Shown here one piece after another: positions 38,281-48,123 of a DNA stretch of 64,000 nt. Under the pieces are notes generated by a model. That model did not search any database. It saw only the letters and a list, made by a program, of their open reading frames with translations, and was not told the DNA's origin. The stretch's first letter is position 1; each line of letters begins with the position of its first letter. The stretch lies in NCBI RefSeq assembly GCF_010868145.1, contig NZ_JAAGUY010000005.1, forward strand, positions 186,001 to 250,000, written 5' to 3'. This DNA is from Nocardia cyriacigeorgica (GTDB lineage: Bacteria; Actinomycetota; Actinomycetes; Mycobacteriales; Mycobacteriaceae). The translations under genes and the position numbers were made by a program.

Positions 38281-41019
38281 TCAGGCCCGGGCCTGCGGGT
38301 TTCGGATATGCGTTGTCTCGCCCTCGCGCCACCACGGCACCGAAACCGTGTCCGCCACCGCACCGGCCAAGCGGACGCGCAGCTCGTCGTGCAGCACCAG
38401 ATCGCCGGAGTCGTCGGGTAGCCGGAACAGTTGGCGCAGAACCACGCCCATCGGTTCGTTCGCCCAGGTACTCACCCGCCCGGTGCTGATCACCTCGGCC
38501 GTCACGACTTCGGAGACGAGCGGAAGATCCAGCAGGGTCGCCAGCGCAGGAGCCGACTCGACGGCGCCGGTGACAAGCCGCTCCGGCGGAATCGCCAGAC
38601 CGAACCACGGTTGGTCCAGGACCATCGCGTCGGCCGGATCGACCGTCGCGCCGGACAGGGCTCGCACCAGGTCGGGCAGGGCGAGCTCGGTGAGGTCGAG
38701 ATGCTCCTCGGCCGCCGCGAGCAGCGCGTGGGTGCGTGCCGTGACCTGCGGTGCCGGCGTTTTCGCCGGGTCCGCGAGCGCCGTAAGCAGTGCCGCGGCG
38801 AGGTCCGGTGTGATGGCCGCGGGGTCGGCAAGGACGGGACGTAGCGCATCGATCTCGTCGCGCGAGAATCCAGGGGCGGCGAATTCGGCGAGCAGGCCGG
38901 CGAACTCCGGTTCGTCCGGATGCCGCAACACCCCGAGTGGTGTGCCGTCGATCCGAGCGAACCTGCGCAACCACCAGGCGGTGTAACCGTTCGGGTCGGC
39001 CAGCAGCGGCCGGGTCCGCTCGCCTGCGGCCAGCTGGTGCAGGGCTCGGGACCAGGCGGTGTCGTCGACCAGATCGAGATCGCGGACGGCGATCAACTCG
39101 GGCGGGTCCTCGGACAGCCCCGCCCACCAGGCCTCTTCATCCGGGAGATCGTGATCGGGGCCGGTCGGATCGGTTTCGGTGACGATCGCGAAATCCCAAC
39201 CGACGCCCACCGCCCGCAAGGCCTGGGCACCGTAACGATCGACCATCTCCCGGTCGACAGTGCCGAAGGGGGAATCGGCTGCCAAGACCTCGAACAACGG
39301 CGCACCGGGCAGCAGCAGCTCATCGGCGGGCAGCAATTCGCCCGCGTCGTCGGTCACTTCGACCAGACCCAGCCACGAGGGCAACGCCGCGGGATCGGCA
39401 TGGGCGGCCAGTCGCAGCACCGCATCGACGGTGTCCGGTTCGCCGGGATTGTCCTCGAGTTCCGCCCGCAACCCCGGATCCGACAGCAGATCCGACACAC
39501 TCGCCTGCCGTGCCCCGAGCCGCGACAGCAGCGGATGCGTGGCCTCCGGATGGATCAGTCGCGCCCAGTGCACCGGAATCGGCACCTGCAGTTCGTCATC
39601 GAGGACGGCGGTGCGCGGGCCGGTGACCAGACGCCCGTCGGCCAGCGGCACCGCGAGCGCGCCCAGCTCCTCCACCGCGAGCGGGTCGGTGACGTAGGGC
39701 TCGAGCGCCGCATACAGCTCGCGCCACCAGTGCGGCGAGCGTTGCAGCCCGGCCGACAATTCGGCCAGACGCGCCAGGCCGATTCGGTGTACGTCGAGGA
39801 CCGACAGCGCCTCGGCGTGCGGGCCGCCCGAGAGTTCCGGAATCACCAGCGGACCGAGCACCTCGGCGAGCATGTGTGCCAATTCGGGGCTGAGACCAGG
39901 GAATACACTGGCCCGGGTCGGTAGGGCGACGGCATCGTCGGCTCCCCCATCCTTCCCGATTCGCTGGACCGGGAGCCAGGGGTGGGTTTGCATTTCGCGG
40001 ACGATGGCTTCGCGGAGCAAGCCGTCGGCCTCGCTGCGGGCGAAACCAGGGACCGGCACCAAGATGAGGCGATCGCGCGGTGGTAGGGCGCACGCGAAAT
40101 CGGCGTACCCCGAGACCAGTTCGGCCAGATGCGCGCCTGGGAGCAGTCGGCGGCGGTCGGGCTGCATCGGGACGTCCGCGATGAGCAGGGCGGGCAGTGA
40201 CAGTTCCTCGTCGGAGCGGGTAGGCGCGCGCAAGACATCCTGTGCCGCGCGCACCGGCCTACCGTCGCGGATCGGTAGCAGCCACCTCGCGCGGGGCGTT
40301 CGATACTGCCACCAGCGCTGGTCCACATCCGGGCCGGTGATCCGCAACTCCTCCACACCTGCGTCGGTCGAGGTGCTTGCCGCACTGGTGAATTCGTCAT
40401 CACCGACTCGGATAGTGTGCAGCGCGGGTAGCTCGAGCAAGAGGTCGGCGGCCTCGTCCCGCATGGCCGCGAGCAAGCCCTCGGCGTCGATATCGTCGCG
40501 CAAACGCAACACGATCTCGGAATCGGTCCCGGGCGCCGGCACCGTCGAGCCCGGCCAAACCAAGCGCAGCGCGGGTGGCCTCGATTCCTCGGCAGACGGG
40601 CTACCCGGAAGGTGGATTCCGGACTGCCGCAAAGCTTCCCGAGTGCGGTCTCGGGAGAACCGCACTGATCCAGTGGTCGAACGGAGTTCGATCTCATCGC
40701 TGACCGTCAGCACCGCGGTGAAGCCGACGCCGAAGCGCCCGACGGTGGCGGCGGGATCGGACTTACCCGACGCGCGCAGGGCCGTCAGCGCATGTACGCC
40801 GGAAAGATCCAGCGGCGCACCGGTATTCGATACATGCAGAGTGCGGCCGTCGAGCCATACCGCGACCCGCCCCTGTGTTCCGGCTTTCGCAGCGGCATCG
40901 GCGGCGTTCTGCGCCAGCTCGGTCAGCAGCCGATCCCGATACCCGGCACGCACCAGATCAGCCTCGGTGGCCGCATCCTCACGCAACCGCGTCGGCGAAT
41001 CCCGCCACGCGGCAAGCAC
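38281..41019 (-). CDS. Sacsin/Hsp90-type ATPase-domain protein
   Basis: A 912-residue protein whose N-terminus is a GHKL (Hsp90/sacsin-like) ATPase: RDRLLTELAQNAADAAAKAG (Mg-binding Asn), SNTGAPLDLSGVHAL, and SGKSDPAATVGRFGVGFTAVLTVSD. The remaining 700 residues have no clear motif and are rich in short helices. Probably a chaperone-like or signalling ATPase. The first visible GTG (41019) would remove a segment reading SAPGGDDPFDTAVLRSG that looks conserved and coding; a CTG at 41073 overlapping the DUF3027 stop (CTGA) may be the true start. The gene is coupled to DUF3027 upstream on the same strand. Confidence 0.8.
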   Translation of the reverse strand: MLAAWRDSPTRLREDAATEADLVRAGYRDRLLTELAQNAADAAAKAGTQGRVAVWLDGRTLHVSNTGAPLDLSGVHALTALRASGKSDPAATVGRFGVGFTAVLTVSDEIELRSTTGSVRFSRDRTREALRQSGIHLPGSPSAEESRPPALRLVWPGSTVPAPGTDSEIVLRLRDDIDAEGLLAAMRDEAADLLLELPALHTIRVGDDEFTSAASTSTDAGVEELRITGPDVDQRWWQYRTPRARWLLPIRDGRPVRAAQDVLRAPTRSDEELSLPALLIADVPMQPDRRRLLPGAHLAELVSGYADFACALPPRDRLILVPVPGFARSEADGLLREAIVREMQTHPWLPVQRIGKDGGADDAVALPTRASVFPGLSPELAHMLAEVLGPLVIPELSGGPHAEALSVLDVHRIGLARLAELSAGLQRSPHWWRELYAALEPYVTDPLAVEELGALAVPLADGRLVTGPRTAVLDDELQVPIPVHWARLIHPEATHPLLSRLGARQASVSDLLSDPGLRAELEDNPGEPDTVDAVLRLAAHADPAALPSWLGLVEVTDDAGELLPADELLLPGAPLFEVLAADSPFGTVDREMVDRYGAQALRAVGVGWDFAIVTETDPTGPDHDLPDEEAWWAGLSEDPPELIAVRDLDLVDDTAWSRALHQLAAGERTRPLLADPNGYTAWWLRRFARIDGTPLGVLRHPDEPEFAGLLAEFAAPGFSRDEIDALRPVLADPAAITPDLAAALLTALADPAKTPAPQVTARTHALLAAAEEHLDLTELALPDLVRALSGATVDPADAMVLDQPWFGLAIPPERLVTGAVESAPALATLLDLPLVSEVVTAEVISTGRVSTWANEPMGVVLRQLFRLPDDSGDLVLHDELRVRLAGAVADTVSVPWWREGETTHIRNPQARA

Positions 41020-41069
41020 ACCTGAGCGCAGAACCGCCGTATCGAACGGGTCGTCGCCCCCAGGCGCGC

Positions 41070-42377
41070 TCAGCTCTGCGCCGATGATCCTGGCTCCGCC
41101 TTGGCGTCCGTCTCCGCCGCGGAATCAGTGTCAGCGATCTGCTCGGCACTCGCGGTGGTCGTCACATCGGATTCGGTCGCAGTGCCGTTCGAACCGGATT
41201 CGGGAGCCGAGTGGGTGGACTGGTCCGACGACTCGGAGTCGATGGTGTCCTTGGCCGCGTCCGGCTTCGCCGTCTCGGCAGCCGGCTGAGCGATCTCATC
41301 ACCCGGCGTCAGCGGGGTGATTTCCGGCTGAGCGTCGTGTGCCGCGACCGGGCCCGGTGAGTCCCCGGCCTCGGCCAGCGCGGAATCGGCGATATCGGAA
41401 CCCGCGATTGCGTCGATATGGTCGGTGATCGCCGCCTCGGTGATGTGGCTCGACTCGATTACCGTCGCACCGCTCAGCACGGACTCCGCGGTGACCTGTA
41501 CGGCCGGAGCCTCGCCGGCATCGACATCGGAGGAGGCGACTTCCACGCTTTCCGCCGCGACCCCGTCGGTCACTGGCGCAGCGACAGCGTCACCGTTGGC
41601 ACCACTCGTTTTCGACCCACCCCGCGGCGATTCCACCGCAACGATATCGAACGCCGCATCGTCGTACGCCTCGTACAACGGCGAACCGGCGCCGGTGGGA
41701 ACGGTGACGTCGGAGTGGGCACCGCATCCGTACTCGGTGTGCACGACGTGACCGTCGGCCCCCATGGCGTTACCGCAGACACCGAACGCGGCCCGCAGGG
41801 CGCCGGACAGCGGGAGGTAGAAACCGCAGCGGCCACAGGTGGACGGCGCGGCCTTGGCCATCTCGGTGTCGGGCCCGAACTCGGTGTACCAGCGCTGGGC
41901 GGCCTCTTCGCGGCCTTCGAGGCTGAGTACCTGGGTGCGGCCGAGACCGACCTGATAGGCGACGTCGTCGACCTCGGGGTCACCGGTGGCGGTGTAGCCG
42001 GGCGCCAGCCGGGGGTCCCCCGGCGGCGGGGCCAGCAGATCGCCTGGCGCCAGATCGCCGGGCCGGATGCGCTGGTCCCATGGCACGAAGTCGGGCGCGA
42101 TCAACGCGTCCGGTCCTGGCAGCAGCGCCGACTCGCTGACGGTCGGATGGTCCGCGCCCGGCGGCGCCGCCACCACGACCGCCCACTGCCAGCCGCGATA
42201 GCCGGGCAGCGTGGCCTCGAAGCGATGCGTCGCGGCGTTGTCGTCGTCCTCGGCGGACACACCAAGATGCGTACCGACCCCGGATGGCTCCAGCTCGAGG
42301 AGCGCACGACGGGCAAGCTCGACGGCGTCGGCCAGGATCGGCCGCACGCCGGAGTCCGAAACAGAAACTGCGCTCAC
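41070..42377 (-). CDS. DUF3027 protein with a four-cysteine motif
   Basis: A 435-residue actinobacterial DUF3027 protein. The conserved N-terminal 250 residues contain ALEL-type helices, YRGWQWAVVVAAPP, and PSTCGRCGFYLPLSGALRAAFGVCGNAMGADGHVVHTEYGCGAH, whose cysteines and histidines suggest a metal-binding site. The last 190 residues are acidic, A/S/E/T-rich and disordered. Its end overlaps the sacsin-type gene region. GTG start at 42377 is 17 bases from the divergent glutaminyl cyclotransferase gene. Function unknown. Confidence 0.85.
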   Translation of the reverse strand: MSAVSVSDSGVRPILADAVELARRALLELEPSGVGTHLGVSAEDDDNAATHRFEATLPGYRGWQWAVVVAAPPGADHPTVSESALLPGPDALIAPDFVPWDQRIRPGDLAPGDLLAPPPGDPRLAPGYTATGDPEVDDVAYQVGLGRTQVLSLEGREEAAQRWYTEFGPDTEMAKAAPSTCGRCGFYLPLSGALRAAFGVCGNAMGADGHVVHTEYGCGAHSDVTVPTGAGSPLYEAYDDAAFDIVAVESPRGGSKTSGANGDAVAAPVTDGVAAESVEVASSDVDAGEAPAVQVTAESVLSGATVIESSHITEAAITDHIDAIAGSDIADSALAEAGDSPGPVAAHDAQPEITPLTPGDEIAQPAAETAKPDAAKDTIDSESSDQSTHSAPESGSNGTATESDVTTTASAEQIADTDSAAETDAKAEPGSSAQS

Positions 42378-42381
42378 GGCC

Positions 42382-42387
42382 TACATT
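42382..42387 (+). promoter_or_regulatory. -10 element (TACATT), leaderless
   Basis: TACATT lies 7 nt before the ATG at 42395 of the glutaminyl cyclotransferase gene, in the 17-bp gap to the divergent DUF3027 gene. Confidence 0.5.
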
Positions 42388-42394
42388 TTGCCGT

Positions 42395-43177
42395 ATGGAG
42401 ACCGATCGGCGTTCGCTGGCCGTCGCTGCCCTGCTCTGCCTGCTCACCGCGACGGGCTGCGCGGGCGCCGACGACCCGGCCGAGAACGCGCCACACCTGG
42501 TCGTGGAGGTCGTAGGCACGTCGCCACACGACACGCAGGCCTTCACCCAGGGCCTGCAGATCACCGACGGAGTGCTCTACGAGAGCACCGGCATGCCGGG
42601 CGAGTCGGGTGTGCGCGCCACCGACCGCGCGACCGGCGCCGAACTCGCCACCGTGCAGCTGCCGCAGCCGATGTTCGGCGAGGGCATCGCCACGGCAGGC
42701 GACACGCTCTGGCAACTCACCTGGAAGGACGGCATCGCCTTCGCCCGCGACACGATGACCCTGGCAGAACGCGGGCAGGTCTCCTACGAGGGCGAGGGCT
42801 GGGGTCTGTGCGCCCAGGCCGGGCGCCTGGTGATGAGCGACGGTTCGGCCACCCTCACCTTCCGCGATCCGATCACTTTCGCACCCGCAGGCTCGGTCGA
42901 GCTGACGGGCCGCAACTCGGCGCGCCTGAACGAGCTGGACTGCGCGACCGACGGATCGGTCTACGCCAACAACTGGCCAACCGACGAGATCCTGCGTATC
43001 GACCCCAACACCGGCGACGTCCTCGCTGTGATCGATGCCTCCGGCCTGCTCTCCCCCGGCGAGCGCGCGGGCGCCGACGTCCTCAACGGCATCACCCAGA
43101 TCCCCGGCACCGACCGCTTCCTGCTCACCGGCAAGTACTGGCCCACCATGTTCGAGGTCCGCTTCGTGCCCTCCTGA
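42395..43177 (+). CDS. Glutaminyl-peptide cyclotransferase, lipoprotein
   Basis: A 260-residue enzyme of the plant/bacterial type glutaminyl cyclase family (five-bladed propeller), which forms N-terminal pyroglutamate on peptides. The lipobox LTATGCAG marks cysteine 22 for lipidation and export. Family motifs: HDTQAFTQGLQITDGVLYESTGMPGESGVR, PQPMFGEGIA, LWQLTWKDG and ELDCATDGSVYANNWPTDEILRIDPNTGDV. The ATG at 42395 is set by a leaderless promoter; the earlier open frame from 42284 is antisense to DUF3027. Confidence 0.9.
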   Translation: METDRRSLAVAALLCLLTATGCAGADDPAENAPHLVVEVVGTSPHDTQAFTQGLQITDGVLYESTGMPGESGVRATDRATGAELATVQLPQPMFGEGIATAGDTLWQLTWKDGIAFARDTMTLAERGQVSYEGEGWGLCAQAGRLVMSDGSATLTFRDPITFAPAGSVELTGRNSARLNELDCATDGSVYANNWPTDEILRIDPNTGDVLAVIDASGLLSPGERAGADVLNGITQIPGTDRFLLTGKYWPTMFEVRFVPS

Positions 43178-43257
43178 TACGCGAACCGCGTCACTTTCGG
43201 CGAAATCGACGGAGAGTGCGTGAACCCCACGCACGGTTGTGGGCCAGAATTGAGGTT

Positions 43258-45087
43258 GTGAATACTCCCAGCGATCCCCCCGGTCCCGATCGCGGGCGGT
43301 GGGACGGCGAAGAGTACCCACCGAACGAGCGGCACCCCGGCTTCGACCGGTACCCACCGCCGAACGCACCGCGGCGACGTCGCCCGCTGCCTCCGCTACC
43401 GCCGGACCATCCGGGCACCGTCCCGCCGCCGACCCGGCCGCTGACCGAAGTCGGCCGCGATGCCGAGCGTGACAACGACCGCGGATCGGGCAAACGATTC
43501 ACGCGGTCGATGCGCAAGGACGCACACGAACAACCGCGCCGCGACGACGACCGCCGTACGGAGCAGGCACCGGCCGACGATGCCGGACGTGTCGACGACC
43601 GCCGTGTCCCGCGCAAGCTCACCGTCACCAGGGTCGCGGCGCTACGCGGCAAGGAGCTCACCGAGAAGGGGTTCGCCACCTTCCAGCGCGCGGCCAAGGC
43701 CGATGGCGCCGACAAATCCGGCCTGACCGCGTTGACCTACGCGACCATGACGAACTTCGCCCTGGACGCCGCGATCGCAGTCGCACTGGCCAACACCTTG
43801 TTCTTCGCCAGCGCGACCGCCGAGAGCAAAACCAAGGTGGCGCTGTATCTGCTGATCACCATCGCACCGTTCGCGGTGATCGCGCCGCTGATCGGGCCAA
43901 TGCTCGACCGTCTGCAGCGGGGGCGCAGGCTCGCGCTTGCGTCCTCGTTCGCGGTGCGGGCGGTGCTGGCGGTGGTGCTCATAGTCGACTTCGACACCTG
44001 GGCCTTGTATCCGCTGGCGCTCTGCATGATGGTGCTGAGCAAATCGTTTGCCGTGCTGAAGAGCGCGGTGACGCCACGCGTGCTACCACCAGGGATAGAC
44101 CTGGTCCGGACCAATTCGCGATTGACGGTGTTCGGCCTGGTCGGCGGGACGATCGGAGCCGGCGCGATCGCGGCGATCGCGGCCGCAGCGTTCGGCTCGA
44201 CGGGTGCGCTGGTGCTCGCGGTCGTCATCGCCTGCGCGGGCACCTACCTGAGCCTGCACATTCCGCGCTGGGTCGAGATCACCGAGGGCGAAGTGCCCGC
44301 CACCCTCAGCTATCACAGCGACGACCCCGCCACCGAGGTCATCCCCTCGGGCAAGAAGTCCGCGGTGCCGGCACGCAAACGCCGTCAGCCGCTTGGCCGC
44401 TCGGTGGTCACCGGCCTGTGGGGCAACAGCACCATCCGGGTGCTGACCGGATTCCTCACCTTCTATGTGGCGTTCGTCGCCAAGGCCACCGAGCACCGTC
44501 CGGTGCAGCAGGCCGCCATGCTCGGGGTGGTCGGCGCGGCCGCCGCGATCGGCAACTTCGCCGGTAACGCCAGTGGTGCGCGGATCAAACTGGGCAGGCC
44601 GTCGTTGATCGTGGTCAACTGCACCGCCGCATGCGCACTGGTCGCGCTGTTCGCGATTTTCGCCGACAACCTGCTCGGCGCGGCGCTGGCCGCCCTGGTC
44701 GCCGCCTGCGCCAGCGCCCTGGCGAAGGTGTCGCTCGACGCCGCGATCCAGGACGATCTGCCGCCGGAGTCGATCGCGTCCGGATTCGGACGCTCGGAGA
44801 CGGTGCTGCAGCTGAGCTGGGTGGCGGGTGGCGCGGCCGGCGTGCTGCTGCCGACCGACTACTGGAAGGGTTTCGCGGTGGTGTCGGTGATCTTGGTGGC
44901 CGGCCTGGTCCAGACTGTGGTGAGTTATCGCGGCCATTCGCTGCTGCCCGGACTGGGCGGCAACCGGCCGCAGCACGCCGAACAGGTGGTGCCCGCACCG
45001 TCATCGGACACCACCGCCCGCATACCCGGCACCGCCCGACGCCACGGCGAGACCGCCGATATCAAACGAGGGGATCCCATCCGGTGA
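43258..45087 (+). CDS. MFS-type membrane protein with disordered N-terminus (Rv0876c type)
   Basis: A 609-residue protein. The first 130 residues are Pro/Arg/Asp-rich and disordered; they end in KLTVTRVAALRGKELTEKGF. About 12 hydrophobic helices of an MFS-like transporter follow, including SKSFAVLKSAVTPRVLPPGIDLVRTNSRLTVFGLVGG. GTG at 43258 was chosen; TTG 43237 is possible. The open frame upstream to 42211 is antisense to DUF3027 and overlaps the cyclase, so it is spurious. The stop overlaps the GTG of the DUF2771 gene (GTGA). Substrate unknown. Confidence 0.82.
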   Translation: MNTPSDPPGPDRGRWDGEEYPPNERHPGFDRYPPPNAPRRRRPLPPLPPDHPGTVPPPTRPLTEVGRDAERDNDRGSGKRFTRSMRKDAHEQPRRDDDRRTEQAPADDAGRVDDRRVPRKLTVTRVAALRGKELTEKGFATFQRAAKADGADKSGLTALTYATMTNFALDAAIAVALANTLFFASATAESKTKVALYLLITIAPFAVIAPLIGPMLDRLQRGRRLALASSFAVRAVLAVVLIVDFDTWALYPLALCMMVLSKSFAVLKSAVTPRVLPPGIDLVRTNSRLTVFGLVGGTIGAGAIAAIAAAAFGSTGALVLAVVIACAGTYLSLHIPRWVEITEGEVPATLSYHSDDPATEVIPSGKKSAVPARKRRQPLGRSVVTGLWGNSTIRVLTGFLTFYVAFVAKATEHRPVQQAAMLGVVGAAAAIGNFAGNASGARIKLGRPSLIVVNCTAACALVALFAIFADNLLGAALAALVAACASALAKVSLDAAIQDDLPPESIASGFGRSETVLQLSWVAGGAAGVLLPTDYWKGFAVVSVILVAGLVQTVVSYRGHSLLPGLGGNRPQHAEQVVPAPSSDTTARIPGTARRHGETADIKRGDPIR

Positions 45088-45593
45088 GCAAACTCAACGC
45101 CCGCACCATTGTCGCGCTGTTAACCGCAGGCGTGTTGCTGCTGTCGACAGCCTTCGTCGGTGTGCTGACGGTGCTCGTCCAGAACGCCGACGAGCACGAT
45201 CCGGAGATCACCGCCTACGCGCACGGTCGCACGGTCACCGTGGCACCGTTCATGTACTGCACGGTCCGGATGGAGGATTGCCGCTACGGCCGGACCGTCA
45301 GCCTCGAGGTGCCACCTGGCTACCCGCTGCAGCTGTCGCTACCCAGCGAGATCGCCGATGCACCGTGGCTGATTCAGCAGGTGTACGCGCTGCCCTCCGG
45401 CGAGGAGATCGCCAAGGTGAGCAGGCACACCGATTTCCCGGATGGGGTGCGCGCCATCACCGTCGAGTCGCAGCCGGAGCCGGACCTGCGCCTGGTTGGC
45501 GTAGAGATGCAGCTGCCGATCCTGGCGCGGGACGAGACCGGCGCGGAGTTCTACGTACCGCACGCGGCCTGGTCGATCAGCACCGCCGAATAG
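45084..45593 (+). CDS. DUF2771 membrane-anchored protein (Rv0875c type)
   Basis: A 169-residue protein with one N-terminal hydrophobic helix (IVALLTAGVLLLSTAFVGVLTVLVQ, residues 9-33). An extracytoplasmic beta domain with two cysteines (MYCTVRMEDCRYG) follows, consistent with a disulphide. It matches the DUF2771 family, found directly after the MFS gene in related genomes. GTG 45084 overlaps the upstream stop. Function unknown; likely an envelope partner of the MFS protein. Confidence 0.85.
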   Translation: MSKLNARTIVALLTAGVLLLSTAFVGVLTVLVQNADEHDPEITAYAHGRTVTVAPFMYCTVRMEDCRYGRTVSLEVPPGYPLQLSLPSEIADAPWLIQQVYALPSGEEIAKVSRHTDFPDGVRAITVESQPEPDLRLVGVEMQLPILARDETGAEFYVPHAAWSISTAE

Positions 45594-45606
45594 TCACGAC
45601 AGCAGA

Positions 45607-45650
45607 AACGGTCGTAGGCATCGCGTGATGCCTACGACCGTTGCGCTTTT
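45607..45650 (+). terminator. Bidirectional terminator between DUF2771 and cold-shock genes
   Basis: A perfect 16-bp stem (45607-45622 with 45627-45642) with a GCGT loop, followed by GCGCTTTT on the plus strand and by TTTCTGC on the minus strand. Confidence 0.92.
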
Positions 45651-45668
45651 CGACCTGGTACGCGCCGC

Positions 45669-46097
45669 TCAGTGATCGAGCTCGCGAGCGACGGCCCGCA
45701 CCACCTCGGAGATCCGCTGCGCGGTCTTGCGATCCGGATACTTGCCCTTGCGCAGGTCCGGCTGCACGGTGGCCTCGAGCAAGGTGATCATGTCCTCGAC
45801 CATGCCGTGCAGTTCGTCGGGCGAATGCCTGCGTGCGGCGGGCTCCTTGCGTCCCGCGCGCTCCTGACCCTGACGGACCGACGGCGGTGCCTCGAGCAGC
45901 TTCAGGCTCAGCGCCTGCGGCCCGCGACGGCCTGCGGCCATCCCGAACTCCACGCGCTGACCCGGCTTGAGGGTTTCGATGCCCTGGGGCAGCGCGGACG
46001 AGCGGACATAGACGTCCTCACCCTCGTCCTGGGAAAGGAAGCCGAAGCCCTTTTCGACGTCGTACCACTTCACCCTGCCGGTCGGCACTGCGCTCAC
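45669..46097 (-). CDS. Cold-shock-domain protein with C-terminal extension (CspB type)
   Basis: A 142-residue protein. The N-terminal cold-shock domain ([34 protein letters not shown], with the RNP1 segment KGFGF and a changed RNP2) binds single-stranded nucleic acid. The 75-residue C-terminal extension ([42 protein letters not shown]) is typical of the longer actinobacterial form. GTG at 46097 starts at the cold-shock domain; the open frame to 46211 is not supported by a start signal. Confidence 0.9.
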   Translation of the reverse strand: MSAVPTGRVKWYDVEKGFGFLSQDEGEDVYVRSSALPQGIETLKPGQRVEFGMAAGRRGPQALSLKLLEAPPSVRQGQERAGRKEPAARRHSPDELHGMVEDMITLLEATVQPDLRKGKYPDRKTAQRISEVVRAVARELDH

Positions 46098-46288
46098 CCG
46101 TTCATCATTCGAAACCCGGACCCTTGCGGCCCGGGCGGATCCGTATGCGAAGCACCTGCGCGGCGGCGCCGCGATCAGGCCTTGCCCTTTGTGCGAAAGA
46201 ACGCGCCCCACAGGTATGCAGGACGCGCATTGCCGTCGAGTCTACCCCGGTGCCGACCGTGCAAGCACATCAGTTTTACGGTGCAGCT

Positions 46289-46531
46289 GTGACGAACACT
46301 CCCCCGCAACCGCCTTCGGGCGGATCGCCGCGCCGTTCCGGAGACTGGTTACTGCAGCTCGCGCTCGGTGCCTTCGCGGTCGGGTTGCTGGCGATCGTCG
46401 CCATTTTCTTGACGCCGATCCTCACCGACGGGAAGCCGGGGCTGTGGCTGTACCTGCTGGCGATGCTCACTCCGGTCGGATTCGTCTTGGCGCTGGTGTT
46501 CACACTGCGCTCCGGGCGACGAGCCAAGTGA
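46289..46531 (+). CDS. Small two-helix membrane protein
   Basis: An 80-residue protein with a disordered N-terminus (TNTPPQPPSGGSPRR), then two hydrophobic helices: LLQLALGAFAVGLLAIVAIFL and GLWLYLLAMLTPVGFVLALVFTL, ending in RSGRRAK. TACGGT (46277-46282) lies 6 nt before GTG 46289, a leaderless start. It is divergent from the cold-shock gene and 385 bases upstream of rpf. Not recognised. Confidence 0.7.
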   Translation: MTNTPPQPPSGGSPRRSGDWLLQLALGAFAVGLLAIVAIFLTPILTDGKPGLWLYLLAMLTPVGFVLALVFTLRSGRRAK

Positions 46532-46572
46532 CGTAAACCGGTTACCCCGGGCGTTTGTTACCGAACCCGACT

Positions 46573-46588
46573 TGTGATCCTCGTCACA
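46573..46588. promoter_or_regulatory. CRP/GlxR-type cAMP-receptor site
   Basis: TGTGATCCTCGTCACA is a perfect TGTGA-N6-TCACA site, 330 bp upstream of rpf and directly before the leader region. In mycobacteria and corynebacteria rpf genes are controlled by CRP/GlxR. Confidence 0.85.
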
Positions 46589-46779
46589 TAACGGCCAGAT
46601 AACAGAACGTTCTTGCAGCCGTCGCGACCATCCCGCACCCCGCCTAGCTGCACAGAGGCGTCTATGCCCACTCGAGACCGCTCCGAGACCACCGCGTACA
46701 CGCCGGTTACCAAATGGTGATTTTTCGCGAGGATCGTCGTACCGTCTTACCCAGCCGGGACACCCGGCAACCAACCACC

Positions 46780-47540
<761 letters not shown>

Positions 47541-47553
47541 CTCGAGTCGCACA

Positions 47554-47600
47554 ACGATTGTGGCCCCGCATCCCATCGGATGCGGGGCCACAGTCGTTTT
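47554..47600 (+). terminator. Strong terminator after rpf
   Basis: A 20-bp stem with one G-U pair (47554-47573 with 47578-47597), CATC loop and TTTT tail. Between this and the next gene lies a run with CACCGAATCAGC twice (47645-47656, 47664-47675); nothing else is evident there. Confidence 0.93.
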
Positions 47601-47818
47601 CGCGTGGGATGTGGTGGAGTTCTACTGCTCGTCGGCACCGGCCACACCGAATCAGCCCAGCCGCACCGAATCAGCTCCAGACACGCCGAATCCGTCCGCG
47701 GACATGCGTCAACGCGGACGGAGGGTCGAGAGCATCGCCGAATGCGATGAACTATCGAAGGCGACGGCCTTCATGGCGCCAACGGTCCGCGACGACGGTC
47801 TGCGGCCGGGGCGACGGC

Positions 47819-48007
47819 TCAGCGGTTGATAACGGTGTTCGGGTGCACGTAGGGCAGCTGATCGGCGGCCACCGGGAACTCGGTGTCCTCACCGAACGGC
47901 GACAGGTTGCCCGAGCGCGAGGACGACAGTTCGGTCACCGCATGCTCACCGTCGGCCACCTGCGGCCAGCCGTTGTCGACATAGGGCTTCTTCGATTTGT
48001 TCACCAC
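47819..48007 (-). CDS. Small conserved hypothetical protein
   Basis: A 62-residue protein starting [45 protein letters not shown] and ending in [12 protein letters not shown]. Hydrophilic, no signal. A short protein in the same place, next to the XPB-associated gene, occurs in mycobacteria (Rv0863). Two adjacent GTG codons (48007, 48004) are possible starts. Function unknown. Confidence 0.6.
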   Translation of the reverse strand: MVNKSKKPYVDNGWPQVADGEHAVTELSSSRSGNLSPFGEDTEFPVAADQLPYVHPNTVINR

Positions 48008-48110
48008 GCGCCCATTCTGGCATGTGGTCGGCGCGAAGCGGCACATGGTCGGCACGAATCCACGGTGCGGGCGTGCGGCGCCTGCTCCGGCGGCACGCGG
48101 GCGCACATCG

Positions 48111-48116
48111 TAGGCT
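48111..48116 (+). promoter_or_regulatory. -10 element (TAGGCT), leaderless
   Basis: TAGGCT lies 7 nt before the ATG at 48124. Confidence 0.5.
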
Positions 48117-48123
48117 GAATCCG

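Noticed and set aside
42211..43257. N-terminal extension of the MFS gene by 349 codons
   Set aside because: It overlaps the DUF3027 start and the whole glutaminyl cyclotransferase gene in another frame; the extension is Arg/Pro-rich and non-homologous.
46540..46711. Three GTTACC repeats as a MtrA box
   Set aside because: Spacing (17 and about 148 bp) does not match the usual tandem arrangement; kept only as a remark in the rpf finding.
47645..47675. CACCGAATCAGC repeated twice as a CRISPR or regulatory array
   Set aside because: Only two copies, 7 bp apart, with no further units; too little to call.
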